NCBI GenBank assembly: GCA_016124855.1
Contig: WGMX01000040.1
Location: 1 to 64,000, forward strand
Direction: 5' to 3'
DNA from: Anaerolineaceae bacterium
GTDB taxonomy: Bacteria > Chloroflexota > Anaerolineae > Aggregatilineales > Phototrophicaceae
Length of the DNA stretch: 64,000 nt
Shown here one piece after another: positions 7,431 through 16,673 of the stretch (its first letter is position 1; each line of letters starts with the position of its first letter). The notes beneath the pieces are model-generated. The model searched no databases. It had not been told where the DNA came from and saw nothing but the letters and a program-made list of their open reading frames with translations. The translations under genes and the position numbers were made by a program.

Positions 7431-8429
7431 CTATTTGAGTCCGGGCGCAAACTGTGTGATGAATTGTTGGACTAGGCTGTTACCGATGACTCCAATTATC
7501 AAGCCGATGACGCTGAGAATGGCGACGTTGCGCCAATCGTGACTATCGAATTGGAAACGCGACGCAGGAGAAATGAAATTACTGGGTCGTTGGGCTGAGG
7601 TGACGCCGGTATTTAAGAGTGTCCCCAAGTCTTCGGTTTTCATGCGGATGTCGTAATAGATCAGAGTGAAGGCGATAGGCGAAATAGGAACGATAAAGAT
7701 GCTGAGGATGTCGCTAATGATTTGAACGACGAGAAGGCGCAGATTATTGTTCATCGTGGTTGCTATGCCATCGATCAAACTGGTGATTATGCTGCCTAAA
7801 ATACTGCCGACCAAGAGCGAAATCAACACGGTAACAAGGCTAATCCCCAAGACTGCCCAAAAGCGGCGCTTGCCCAATGACCATGAGCGGTTGAAGGCTG
7901 CTGAAGGACCAATATTTTCCAGCGTCAGCACCGGAAACATGAGGGAAGAGGTGGCAACGATAATATGAATTAGAAGGCCGCTGAAGATTAAGGCTGGAGG
8001 GAACAAAATGACCAGAAACAAGATAAAAGCGGCCATCAATGCGACGACGAAACCGATTAATATGACACCGCAACCGATCTGGGTAAAACGACTGCTCACC
8101 CCACTGAAGGCCTCCCCGATAGAGAGTTTATGCCCGAAAAGATATTCCGAGACTAAATAGGTGAGCGGAGCGGTGATTAGAATCGTTTCCAGCAAATTGA
8201 GCAAACTAAGCAGTAAAGCCGACATATCCGGCGCGTCACTGACGGCTGTTGTCGTCGTGAGGATGGCCGGTGGATTAGGCGAGATAATGATATTGAGGAG
8301 GCTAATGGGAATGGTCACGAAGGCAACGAGGCCGATTATCACCATGAAGTTTTCGCGGTAAATCTGAAAGGTGCGATTGATGAGTTCAGGAAAACTGAAG
8401 GTCATCGGTTGACGAGGCGTTGGTTCCAT
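7431..8429 (-). CDS. Polytopic integral membrane protein (GPDPase-membrane/YciC-like)
   Basis: The 332-residue protein opens with Phe-Pro-Glu-Leu-Ile-Asn-Arg-Thr-Phe-x-x-Tyr-Arg-Glu-Asn-Phe, the type of start seen in the large bacterial family related to the membrane part of glycerophosphodiester phosphodiesterases. Six or so hydrophobic segments follow, with a Phe-Asn-Arg-Ser-Trp-x-Leu motif near residue 185. A further short hydrophobic segment lies near the C-terminus (about 295-315). No catalytic residues are evident. Its function is unknown. GGAGA lies upstream of the ATG at 8429. It may be cotranscribed with the SHOCT gene 76 bases downstream. Confidence 0.7.
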   Translation of the reverse strand: MEPTPRQPMTFSFPELINRTFQIYRENFMVIIGLVAFVTIPISLLNIIISPNPPAILTTTTAVSDAPDMSALLLSLLNLLETILITAPLTYLVSEYLFGHKLSIGEAFSGVSSRFTQIGCGVILIGFVVALMAAFILFLVILFPPALIFSGLLIHIIVATSSLMFPVLTLENIGPSAAFNRSWSLGKRRFWAVLGISLVTVLISLLVGSILGSIITSLIDGIATTMNNNLRLLVVQIISDILSIFIVPISPIAFTLIYYDIRMKTEDLGTLLNTGVTSAQRPSNFISPASRFQFDSHDWRNVAILSVIGLIIGVIGNSLVQQFITQFAPGLK

Positions 8430-8614
8430 CGAGCAGGTCTCCTAATGGTTAATCTATAACCATGAAGTTTGAATGTTTATAAGTATTGTCCTGTTTTGAG
8501 AGAAATGCTATGTAGAGGTGACCGATTAAATGATGAAAAGGTTAACGATTGTTACAGACGGAGGCATGATAGCCTGAATGCAGTGAATGATAATTTCCCA
8601 ACGGGAGTTATTTT

Positions 8615-10915
8615 ATGAAACACCGATGGATGATATTTCTCTTTTGGCTGCTCGTGCTATCTGGTCAAGCAATGGCGCAAAATGATGCTCATGGCCCTTA
8701 TGACATTGGATCACCGACGTTGACCAAGCTTTATGTCGCACCAACAGGTGATGATAACCACGATGGAAGCTCGCCAGAGCAAGCGCTGCGAACGATTGAT
8801 GCGGCTTGGAGTCGCATTCCGTCGGGCGAGGAATTGACCAGCGGTTATCATATTTTGATTTTGCCGGGAAGGTATACGGCGGAGCAAGCACCGAATTACT
8901 GGGAGAGTCGTTACGGTACGGCTGAACATCCGATTATTGTTGAGGCTGCCAACGGAAAAGACACCGTCTATCTGCCTTCGATCAATATGTATGATGACCG
9001 TTATGTGTACTTTATCAACCTCAATTTAGAAATCGGCACGGACGCTTTTCACTGTGAGAAGTGCGACCATTTGCTGCTGCGTGGGAACAAAATTGTGGGC
9101 GCGAATCCTGCCACTTACAACGGGCAGGAAACGGTCAAGGTTAACCAATCTCAATATGTATTTGTGGAAGACAACGATATTTCTGGCGCATGGGATAACG
9201 CGGTGGATTTCGTGGCGGTGCAGCACGGGCATTTCTTGAACAATAAAATTCACAACGCGGGCGATTGGTGTATGTACCTTAAAGGCGGCTCGGCCTATTT
9301 TTATATCGCTGACAATGAATATTACGACTGCGGGACGGGCGGCTTCACAGCGGGACAGGGTACGGGTTACCAGTTTATGAGCGCCCCGTTTATCCAATAT
9401 GAGGCTTATGACATCAAGTTTGTGAATAATTTTATCCATGATACACAAGGCGCAGGTGTTGGTGTTCAGGGTGGGTATAACATTCTGATGGCTTACAACA
9501 CGATGGTTCGTGTGGGAGCGCGCAGTCACGTGATGGAGTTTGGGTTTGGGTCACGAAGCTGCGACGGTCAAGGAAATGAGGAAGGACATGAACGCTGCGA
9601 CCAATATACGGCAGCGGGCGGTTGGGGAAACAATGCGCCAGCCGACGGTTCGAACTTCGTGCGTATTCCGAATCGTAATGTATTTGTCTACAATAATGTG
9701 GTTTATAACCCTGACGGATACCAGAGTGCGTATCAACAATTTTTTGTGGCGGGCGCATTTAGTGGTGCAGAACAAGCCGGTTCGAATGTGCCAAGTCCAG
9801 CCAAGTCGGATGATAACCTGCAAGTGCGCGGGAATATTATTTGGAACGGTGACACGAATATGCCATTGGGGATTGAAGATGAGGCGGCGGGGTGCCAGCC
9901 GGATAACCCAACTTGTAACGCGACACAATTGAGGGTGGATAATGCGATTAATATGATTGATCCTACTAGCCGTGCGGGTCTTAATATCGCGATTCCTGAT
10001 TTCACATGGGATGTTCCTGTGCCCATTGGTGATGTGAGTAATGCCGTTGGGCGTTTAATTACCAATGAAGCATTAACAGGCACATTATCGATTGCCGCGC
10101 CCATGCAATTGACAGCCGTTTCACCAACGGGTGTGCCGACTGAAACGATAGAACAGATCATTACCGTAACGCCAACGATAGCCGTTATTCCAGCTAATCC
10201 ACCGATAACTGCGCTGACTTTGCCAGCTGGCCCAATTACGTTGGTGACATTGGGTGACAGCTTGACCGAAGGCGCGGAAGATAATGCCGAGCTAGGTGGG
10301 TATCCGGGACGGCTGATCAAAATGGTGCAAGCGCTGCGTCCCAATTCGACTGTTTTGAATCTCGGTCATTCGGGTTGGAGTTCGGACGCTTTGATTAATG
10401 GCGATCAAGGGTTGCCGAGCGAACTCGATCAGGCTGAACAGGCAATTAAGTCAGCGGTTGGGCAAGGTCAGCCTGCTGTAGCTTTAGTCTGGATAGGCAG
10501 CAATGACCTGTTTTATCTTTATGGCTACAACAATCCCGATGAGGTTGGTGAACAGGCTGATTTAGAAAATTATGGCCGCAATCTGGATACGATTTTGGGA
10601 CGGCTAACATCGGCTGGCGCGAGGGTAATGATCGCCCAATTGGATGACCAGTCATTGCGTCCGGTGGTCACACGGGGCGAGGCATTCCCTGACATTAGCA
10701 AGGATGAAGTGGCGATGATGTCCGCGCAGGTCAAACGCTATAACAATGTGATCGCGGAAAAAGCCGCAGGTTACGGCGCGATGGTGGTCGATTTCTTTAC
10801 TACGACGATATTTACGGATGCGACAACCTTAGCGGATGACGGTAATCATCCCAACGCGGCGGGTTATGATGTGGTGGCGGGAATATGGTTTGAAGCGCTT
10901 AAGCGGATTCTTTAA
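8615..10915 (+). CDS. Secreted beta-helix protein fused to an SGNH/GDSL hydrolase
   Basis: The 766-residue protein starts with a clear signal peptide (cleavage after Ala-Met-Ala at about 22). Residues about 38-460 form a right-handed parallel beta-helix of the kind found in polysaccharide lyases and surface proteins, with repeated Asn-rich turns. A Thr/Pro-rich linker follows (about 505-540). The C-terminal SGNH hydrolase domain has block I Gly-Asp-Ser-Leu-Thr-Glu-Gly near 547, block III Gly-Ser-Asn-Asp near 628 and block V Asp-x-x-His-Pro-Asn near 742, so serine, glycine, asparagine and the Asp-His pair are all present. A likely role is de-esterification (for example deacetylation) of a polysaccharide held by the helix. 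GGGAG is seven bases before the ATG, and a strong terminator follows. The gene stands alone. Confidence 0.85.
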   Translation: MKHRWMIFLFWLLVLSGQAMAQNDAHGPYDIGSPTLTKLYVAPTGDDNHDGSSPEQALRTIDAAWSRIPSGEELTSGYHILILPGRYTAEQAPNYWESRYGTAEHPIIVEAANGKDTVYLPSINMYDDRYVYFINLNLEIGTDAFHCEKCDHLLLRGNKIVGANPATYNGQETVKVNQSQYVFVEDNDISGAWDNAVDFVAVQHGHFLNNKIHNAGDWCMYLKGGSAYFYIADNEYYDCGTGGFTAGQGTGYQFMSAPFIQYEAYDIKFVNNFIHDTQGAGVGVQGGYNILMAYNTMVRVGARSHVMEFGFGSRSCDGQGNEEGHERCDQYTAAGGWGNNAPADGSNFVRIPNRNVFVYNNVVYNPDGYQSAYQQFFVAGAFSGAEQAGSNVPSPAKSDDNLQVRGNIIWNGDTNMPLGIEDEAAGCQPDNPTCNATQLRVDNAINMIDPTSRAGLNIAIPDFTWDVPVPIGDVSNAVGRLITNEALTGTLSIAAPMQLTAVSPTGVPTETIEQIITVTPTIAVIPANPPITALTLPAGPITLVTLGDSLTEGAEDNAELGGYPGRLIKMVQALRPNSTVLNLGHSGWSSDALINGDQGLPSELDQAEQAIKSAVGQGQPAVALVWIGSNDLFYLYGYNNPDEVGEQADLENYGRNLDTILGRLTSAGARVMIAQLDDQSLRPVVTRGEAFPDISKDEVAMMSAQVKRYNNVIAEKAAGYGAMVVDFFTTTIFTDATTLADDGNHPNAAGYDVVAGIWFEALKRIL

Positions 10916-11030
10916 ATACGGATTTCAAAACAGATGGGCAGCCGCGCACCGCAACCAGATTAACCGAATTCGGTCCTGATAACCGATGAACATGCCAGAT
11001 ATTCGTTTGGTCTTGGTCGGAAGGGTCGTC

Positions 11031-11067
11031 AGTAGGCGAACGTAGATTCGTTCACCTACTGCTTTTT
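11031..11067 (+). terminator. Intrinsic terminator of the beta-helix/SGNH gene
   Basis: AGTAGGCGAACG (11031-11042) pairs with CGTTCACCTACT (11049-11060) over 12 positions with a single mismatch and a 6-base loop. It is followed by GCTTTTTA on the plus strand. It ends just before the stop codon of the convergent minus-strand gene. Confidence 0.8.
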
Positions 11068-11075
11068 AGCCGAGG

Positions 11076-11405
11076 TTAACGGCGGTTTTTCATGCGTTCG
11101 ATGCGCTGAGCTTCGCGCATTTTATTGCGTTCTTCTTCCAGCTTGTTCTCGTTGGCGGTGCGAGCGTCTTTGGGTTTGACCAGACTGACGACCAACATCG
11201 TGATGGTCAAGCCAATGAAGAAACAAATGACTGTGAAGATCAAGCGCATGACCATAGGCGAGAGGGTAGTGGCATTACCGATGCGTTGGGTGATGGCGAC
11301 CATGACATTGGGTGAGACAATATATGCACCTATGGCGATGAGAAGGGCAAATACCACTCCGATATAGGTAGCTATAGAGGAACTCTTGCTCTTTGCATTT
11401 TCCAT
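11076..11405 (-). CDS. Small two-span membrane protein of unknown function
   Basis: The 109-residue protein has two hydrophobic segments (about 11-33 and 55-76) and a highly charged C-terminal tail (Glu-Glu-Glu-Arg-Asn-Lys and Arg-rich) predicted to be helical and cytoplasmic. No family is recognised. The coding character is supported by the clean membrane topology and by an AAGGAA sequence upstream of the ATG. It lies 108 bases downstream of the histidine kinase gene on the same strand and may be in its operon. Confidence 0.65.
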   Translation of the reverse strand: MENAKSKSSSIATYIGVVFALLIAIGAYIVSPNVMVAITQRIGNATTLSPMVMRLIFTVICFFIGLTITMLVVSLVKPKDARTANENKLEEERNKMREAQRIERMKNRR

Positions 11406-11512
11406 AATTGATAATTCCTTATATAGAGATAATCCCTATTTCTATTGTCAGGTTGAAAGGCTTGTAGAAAAGTTGAGGAAAAGTAAATACTGGCGCTTGA
11501 ATGAATGTAGGT

Positions 11513-12442
11513 CTAATTGACGCTGATGATTGGAATATAGCCTTTGAAGGTCGTGCCTTTGCCCAGTTCACTTTGAATTTCGATATGTCCGTCGTGCAGC
11601 TCGAATACCCGTTTGGCGATGGCTAGCCCTAAGCCAAGCCCACGGGTAGTATGGCTTTCGTCAACTCTGTAGAAACGATCAAAAATTCGCTGGATAGTTT
11701 CCTCGCTCATTCCCTGACCTTGATCTTTTATTTCGAATACTAACCACTGGCCAAAATGGATGATTTGAACTGCGATGGCGCTGGTTTCAGGAGAAAAACG
11801 GAGGGCGTTGCCTAAAATTTGGTTGAGCGCCAGATGCAAGTCCGAGGCATTAATTTTTACCATCGGTAAAGTATTGGGATTTTCGACCAGCAGTTTAATC
11901 CGCCCGCTGCTGTTGAAAGTCTGAATATCTGAGATCAGTTCCACCGCTTTAACCTGTGTGCGCAGATAATCCGTTTTATCGGTTCCATCAAGTCGTGTGA
12001 GGATCAAAATCGTTTCAAGTAAGGTGTTCAGTGTTTCGATCTGTTTATACATATCCTGCGTATACTGCTGCTTTTTCGCAGAATCTGACGATTTTTCCAA
12101 CAAATAGAGATCACTTGACATAAGGGTGAGCGGCGTTTTGAATTCATGTGCTGCATCGCGCATGAACTTTGCCAAAATTTCGGCCCGTTCATGTTCAAGC
12201 GCCAATTTAACTTTTTGACTTTCAATGGTCATTCTAAAGGCAATGACCATCTTGATAGTGAGATAAGACATGGGTGCTGCGATGACCAGTGTAATGAACA
12301 AGGTCATGGACAAGGCTGGCGGGGACAAAAATACCGAATTGATGATGCCGGCGAAAACCAAACTCACTAAGGTCGCCACAGCGGAGGCACGAAGTGGGGT
12401 CTTAAAGAGCCAGTTAAGTGTAGAAGATCGGGTCGTAATCAT
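11513..12442 (-). CDS. Membrane sensor histidine kinase (orphan)
   Basis: The 309-residue kinase has two membrane segments close together (about 19-38 and 43-66) with almost no extracytoplasmic loop, so it probably senses the membrane or a partner protein. A dimerisation/phosphoacceptor helix follows with Ala-Ala-His-Glu-Phe-Lys-Thr-Pro-Leu (histidine near 98). The HATPase domain has Asn-Gln-Ile-Leu-Gly-Asn-Ala-Leu (N box), Asp-Gln-Gly-Gln-Gly-Met (G1) and Gly-Leu-Gly-Leu-Gly-Leu-Ala (G2). No HAMP, PAS or GAF domain is present. No response regulator gene adjoins it, so its partner must be encoded elsewhere. Confidence 0.9.
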   Translation of the reverse strand: MITTRSSTLNWLFKTPLRASAVATLVSLVFAGIINSVFLSPPALSMTLFITLVIAAPMSYLTIKMVIAFRMTIESQKVKLALEHERAEILAKFMRDAAHEFKTPLTLMSSDLYLLEKSSDSAKKQQYTQDMYKQIETLNTLLETILILTRLDGTDKTDYLRTQVKAVELISDIQTFNSSGRIKLLVENPNTLPMVKINASDLHLALNQILGNALRFSPETSAIAVQIIHFGQWLVFEIKDQGQGMSEETIQRIFDRFYRVDESHTTRGLGLGLAIAKRVFELHDGHIEIQSELGKGTTFKGYIPIISVN

Positions 12443-12638
12443 GCTATCAACAGGCCATTTTGCCAGCGCGACGATTTAACTAGAGCTAAGGATAAGGGAT
12501 AAGCGGTTGGTGTGGAGTAGGAGTCATGTTGTGTGTGCTCATAACGAATCATACGACCAGTACATTGATTAAAGCATTTATGAAAAACTAAAAACATATA
12601 GAAATGGTCTTCATTGTTAGGTGTAAACCGATTGAGTC

Positions 12639-13931
12639 CTAAGCTGTGTGGGTCGTCATGAACACACCGGGACGCGGTTCGAGGGTTGCACCCATATAGG
12701 CGTGGACACGACGCGGTGAAAGGGTAAGGATACGCCGTTGTAGAATGCGGGCGAGAATCACTTTGGCCTCGACCTGTGCGTAGGCCGCGCCGATGCAGTT
12801 ACGCGGGCCGCCACCGAAGGGCAGGTAAGTATAAGGTGCGGGTTTGGGCGCAGCGGGGGCAAAACGCCGGGGACGAAATTCATCGGGCGCATCCCAGTAT
12901 TCGGGCATCCGATGTGTGACATAAATGGAATACATGACTCGTGTTCCCGAAGGAATTTGATAGCCACTGAAATCCAAGTCTTGTGCGGCGCGGCGCGAAC
13001 CCAGATGAATGGGCGGATACAACCGCAGCGATTCATCAATGATCTGGTCGAGCAGTGGTAAACTGCGCAACTGGTCGAAGGTCGGTGGTTGATCGCCCAG
13101 AATAGTGCGTACTTCAGCTTGTGCCTGCTGCATGATGTCGGGATGTTTACCGAGCAGATACAGTGTCCAACTGAGGAGCGCCGTGCTGGTATCGTGTCCG
13201 GCGATAAGCATGGTTAGCAGTTGGTCACGGATCAAGTTGTCGTCCATGTTGGGATCGCTGACGAGCAGACCCAGTAAATCTGTCGGTTCGCCAATACGGG
13301 CGCGGCGCAAACGGATCATCTGGTAGAGGTAGTCGTCCATCTGGCGCAGGCCGTCAGCATAACCGAGGCGTGGAATGCAGCTCGAAAACATCCATAAACC
13401 CGGTGAAATATAACTGAGCGTTTTGAGGATGGCCCGCCACAGTCGATCCATATCGGGAGTGAAATCGACTTTAAACAACGTATCGAGCAGCACCAGCAAG
13501 GCGATACGCCGCATCTCCGGCAGCATATCGACGACAGCGCCATCATGCCAGCGTGCCATGACCTGATCCGTACCGCGCCACATCGACTCGATATAAGTTT
13601 GAAGCATTTGTTTATGCAGCGCAGGGTTCATGCTGCGGCGAATTTGGTCGTGGCTGTCGCCGTCTTCGACCAGCACCCCGTGACGCAGCAGCATGGTCAC
13701 CGGATCACCTTCCATGCGCCAGCGCAGATCATTCCGTCCACTGACCAAAACAAAGCGGGCGGCTTCTGCCCCGACGAGCATAACTGCGTCAAAGCCGGGT
13801 AATGATAAACGAAAAATATTGCCGAGTTCGCGGTTAAAAACGGTCAGCGCACCCAGTACACTGCGTTCCCGCCACATCTGACGAAGTGCGTGCAGACCGG
13901 CTAATCCTGTAGGAGTAGGAATGATGGGCAT
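12639..13931 (-). CDS. Cytochrome P450, possible carotenoid hydroxylase
   Basis: The 430-residue soluble P450 has the I-helix motif Ala-Gly-His-Asp-Thr-Ser-Thr (244-250), the ExxR pair Glu-Ser-Leu-Arg (300-303) and the heme loop Phe-Gly-Gly-Gly-Pro-Arg-Asn-Cys-Ile-Gly (372-381, heme-ligating Cys379). All three signatures of an active monooxygenase are intact. It is transcribed divergently from crtI with a 237-base shared control region, which suggests action on the carotenoid made by that cluster, for example ring hydroxylation like that by the Thermus CYP175A1. This is inference from position; the sequence alone does not give the substrate. Redox partners are not encoded nearby. Confidence 0.92.
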   Translation of the reverse strand: MPIIPTPTGLAGLHALRQMWRERSVLGALTVFNRELGNIFRLSLPGFDAVMLVGAEAARFVLVSGRNDLRWRMEGDPVTMLLRHGVLVEDGDSHDQIRRSMNPALHKQMLQTYIESMWRGTDQVMARWHDGAVVDMLPEMRRIALLVLLDTLFKVDFTPDMDRLWRAILKTLSYISPGLWMFSSCIPRLGYADGLRQMDDYLYQMIRLRRARIGEPTDLLGLLVSDPNMDDNLIRDQLLTMLIAGHDTSTALLSWTLYLLGKHPDIMQQAQAEVRTILGDQPPTFDQLRSLPLLDQIIDESLRLYPPIHLGSRRAAQDLDFSGYQIPSGTRVMYSIYVTHRMPEYWDAPDEFRPRRFAPAAPKPAPYTYLPFGGGPRNCIGAAYAQVEAKVILARILQRRILTLSPRRVHAYMGATLEPRPGVFMTTHTA

Positions 13932-13943
13932 AATGGCCTATAA

Positions 13944-14004
13944 GATATAGTAGCGACAGACTACTACTATATCTCTGAATTATGTTCTACTACATACCTA
14001 CTAC
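13944..14004. promoter_or_regulatory. Palindrome and CTACTAC repeats between P450 and crtI
   Basis: GATATAGTAG (13944-13953) and CTACTATATC (13964-13973) form a perfect 10-bp inverted repeat with a 10-base spacer. CTACTAC occurs three times on the plus strand, at 13961, 13987 and 13998. The array lies 13 bases upstream of the P450 start and about 165 bases upstream of crtI, so it probably contains operator sites controlling the P450 and perhaps both directions. No regulator gene is adjacent. Confidence 0.55.
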
Positions 14005-14168
14005 AGAAAAATGCGGATTGATTCAGCCTAATACCCGCACGAAAGCAGCAGTCACTTAATCAGTGCTAATATTCTCTTATGTTTTAGCTCATAGAAGATG
14101 ACTATGATCTTGGACATATCATGGACAATTACTAAACAATACGTGTGAATTTTAGGGGGAAGCAGTTA

Positions 14169-15686
14169 ATGTCAAAGGTCGTGGTTATTGGAAGTGGTTT
14201 TGGGGGGTTAGGGGCGGCTATACGTCTGGCAGCGCGCGGCCATGAAGTCGAAATACTAGAGAAACGCGATAAGCTGGGCGGACGCGCTTATGTTTATGAG
14301 GTCAATGGATTTAAGTTTGATGGTGGGCCAACCGTTATTACCGCGCCGTTCATGTTTGATGATATCTGGAAAGCGGCAGGTAAGCGGCGTGAAGATTATT
14401 TCCAGATGGTTCCCTGCGACCCTTATTACCGCATCTTTGATAAAAATGGACAAGCGTTTAACTACAATGGCGATGAAGATTTTATCCTGAGTCAGATTGA
14501 GAAGTGGGAGCCAGCCGATAAGCAAGGCTATCAAGACTTCATGAAGACCACCAAAGCCATCTTCCAAAAAGGCTTTGTCGAACTGGCGGATAAACCATTT
14601 CTACACTTTACTGATATGCTCAAGGTCGCGCCGGATTTGATCAAGATGCAGTCGTACTTGAGTGTGTATCGTTATGTGTCGCAGTATGTAAAGAATGACT
14701 TTTTGCGGCGTGTATTTTCATTTCATCCGCTGCTCATCGGTGGTAACCCGTTCGACTCGCCGTCAATTTATGCCATGATTCATTATCTGGAACGTGAGTG
14801 GGGCATCCACTACGCGATTGGTGGCACTGGCGCAATTGTTCAAGCGATGGGCAAATTGTTTGGCGAGCTTGGTGGCAAGGTACGCTTAAACGCCGAGGTT
14901 CAAGAAATTCTGGTGAATGGTCGGCAGGTCACGGGCGTAAAAATGGGTAACGGTGAGATTATCGAAGCTGACCAGATTGTATCGAATGCTGATGTTGCCT
15001 TCACCTATAAGAATTTGATTCCGGCGCAGTACCGGCACAAATACACCGACCGCAAGATTGCCAGCATGAAGTACAGCATGTCGCTATTTGTGATTTATTT
15101 CGGCACAAAGCGGCGTTACCGCGACCAAAGATTAGCACATCATAACATTATTCTTGGTGACCGGTACAAAGAACTGCTAAACGACATTTTCAATAAACAA
15201 CAGCTGTCAAAGGATTTTTCGCTGTATCTGCATATGCCATCACTGACTGATCCAAGTATTGCACCGGATGGCTGCGAAAACTTCTATGTGCTGTCACCTG
15301 TGCCTCATCTGGGTTCGGGAGTGGACTGGACTAAGGCCGCCAAACCATATCGTGACGCGATTATGCAGTTTCTTGAAGACAATTATCTGCCCGATTTGCA
15401 GGCCAACATCGTTGCCGAACACACGATTGATCCACTGCATTTTCAGAACACCTTGAATAGTTATTTGGGTTCTGCTTTTTCGGTGCAGCCGCTGCTCACA
15501 CAGTCGGCGTGGTTCCGTCCACATAACCGGTCAGAAGATTTCGATAACCTGTATTTTGTCGGTGCGGGAACGCATCCCGGCGCGGGACTGCCGGGGGTGC
15601 TTTCATCTTCGATTATTTGTGAAAATCTTATTGGTGATGCTGTTGAGGCTTATCAACCGGCAGCTGCTATGCAAGGGGCTTACTGA
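14169..15686 (+). CDS. crtI: Phytoene desaturase/dehydrosqualene desaturase-type enzyme
   Basis: FAD-dependent CrtI-family desaturase converting phytoene (C40) towards lycopene. From the chosen ATG (505 residues) the dinucleotide-binding motif Gly-Ser-Gly-Phe-Gly-Gly is at 8-13 with the acidic Glu-x-x-Asp after the second strand. Gly-Gly-Arg-Ala then Phe-Asp-Gly-Gly-Pro-Thr-Val follow. The C-terminal CrtI signature is Val-Gly-Ala-Gly-Thr-His-Pro-Gly-Ala-Gly-Leu-Pro-Gly-Val (about 462-475). The open frame begins at GTG 14145, but AGGGGGA sits just before the ATG at 14169, which also starts exactly at the conserved fold. It overlaps crtB by one base (TGATG), implying translational coupling. The number of desaturation steps cannot be read from the sequence. 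Confidence 0.95.
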   Translation: MSKVVVIGSGFGGLGAAIRLAARGHEVEILEKRDKLGGRAYVYEVNGFKFDGGPTVITAPFMFDDIWKAAGKRREDYFQMVPCDPYYRIFDKNGQAFNYNGDEDFILSQIEKWEPADKQGYQDFMKTTKAIFQKGFVELADKPFLHFTDMLKVAPDLIKMQSYLSVYRYVSQYVKNDFLRRVFSFHPLLIGGNPFDSPSIYAMIHYLEREWGIHYAIGGTGAIVQAMGKLFGELGGKVRLNAEVQEILVNGRQVTGVKMGNGEIIEADQIVSNADVAFTYKNLIPAQYRHKYTDRKIASMKYSMSLFVIYFGTKRRYRDQRLAHHNIILGDRYKELLNDIFNKQQLSKDFSLYLHMPSLTDPSIAPDGCENFYVLSPVPHLGSGVDWTKAAKPYRDAIMQFLEDNYLPDLQANIVAEHTIDPLHFQNTLNSYLGSAFSVQPLLTQSAWFRPHNRSEDFDNLYFVGAGTHPGAGLPGVLSSSIICENLIGDAVEAYQPAAAMQGAY

Positions 15687-16639
15687 TGCGCTTAGACATT
15701 CCGCTCCAAAGCTGGGAACATCAACTTTTGACATGGGCACAGGAGCCATTGCAATCGCTCAAGCTGTCGCATCAAGTTAAAGCAGACAGTGAACTGCTCG
15801 ATCTTGCTTATGAACACTGCGCCGAGATGACACGCTATCACAGCAAGACTTTTTATTTGGCTTCGAGTTTGCTGCCGCATGATAAACGACGCGCTGTGCG
15901 AGCGTTATATGCCTTTTGCCGCGTGACTGATGATCTAGTTGACCGGAATGATGGGGCAGACGCGCTCGAACTGCTCGATAAGTGGCAAACCAAAGTTAGC
16001 AGTCATTATCCTGATGGCAGCGATATGGTGGCGCTGGCATGGGCAGACGCGCGAGCACGTTACCAGATTCCGGCTGGATATGCCGAGCAGCTTATTCAAG
16101 GTGTCCGGCGGGATGTTCACCAGCAGCGGTATACAACATTTGCTGATCTGGCAGAGTATTCATATGGTGTGGCATCGACGGTCGGTTTGATGGCGATGTA
16201 TATCATCGGCTTTGAAGACGAAGCGGCTGTGCCATATGCGGTTAAACTGGGTGTGGCGCTGCAATTGACGAATATTCTGCGCGACGTAGGTGAAGATTGG
16301 CGAGCAGGTCGGTTGTATCTGCCGCAGGATGAACTGGAACAATTCGGACTAAGTGAGGCCGATATTGCTAACGGGGTTAATGACAGCCGTTGGCAAGCGT
16401 TTATGGACTTCCAGATTGCCCGTAACCGCCAGCTTTACGCTGAAGCGGAGGCAGGGATTGCGATGTTAAACGCGGATGGACGGTTCGCCATTGCGGCAGC
16501 AGCCGGATTATACCGAGCGATTTTGGATGATATCGAAGCGCGGCGCGGGGATATATTTGCTTATCGGGCGCATGTTAGTACGATAGGCAAACTGCGCCGG
16601 CTGCCGCGAATATGGTTCGGATCGATGAAAAGTATTTAA
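15686..16639 (+). CDS. crtB: Phytoene synthase
   Basis: Joins two geranylgeranyl diphosphates head to head to phytoene. Both aspartate-rich motifs that bind the diphosphates through magnesium are present: Thr-Asp-Asp-Leu-Val-Asp (81-86) and Leu-Thr-Asn-Ile-Leu-Arg-Asp-Val-Gly-Glu-Asp (194-204). Tyr-His-Ser-Lys-Thr-Phe-Tyr (51-57) and Arg-Leu-Tyr-Leu-Pro (209-213) are also typical. The 317-residue length is normal, with a roughly 35-residue N-terminal extension. Start and stop overlap with crtI (TGATG). The lycopene cyclase gene follows after 34 bases, so the three genes are one operon. A squalene-type synthase is less likely given the neighbours. Confidence 0.95.
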   Translation: MRLDIPLQSWEHQLLTWAQEPLQSLKLSHQVKADSELLDLAYEHCAEMTRYHSKTFYLASSLLPHDKRRAVRALYAFCRVTDDLVDRNDGADALELLDKWQTKVSSHYPDGSDMVALAWADARARYQIPAGYAEQLIQGVRRDVHQQRYTTFADLAEYSYGVASTVGLMAMYIIGFEDEAAVPYAVKLGVALQLTNILRDVGEDWRAGRLYLPQDELEQFGLSEADIANGVNDSRWQAFMDFQIARNRQLYAEAEAGIAMLNADGRFAIAAAAGLYRAILDDIEARRGDIFAYRAHVSTIGKLRRLPRIWFGSMKSI

Positions 16640-16673
16640 TCGCCAAGATCATACAGAGAGTTAAATAGGCAAG

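Noticed and set aside
9733..10344. 203-codon minus-strand frame
   Set aside because: Antisense to the beta-helix/SGNH gene, whose domains cover the same bases.
13944..14004. CRISPR-like direct repeats
   Set aside because: CTACTAC recurs three times but units are only seven bases with irregular spacing of 26 and 11, which fits operator half-sites, not a CRISPR array.
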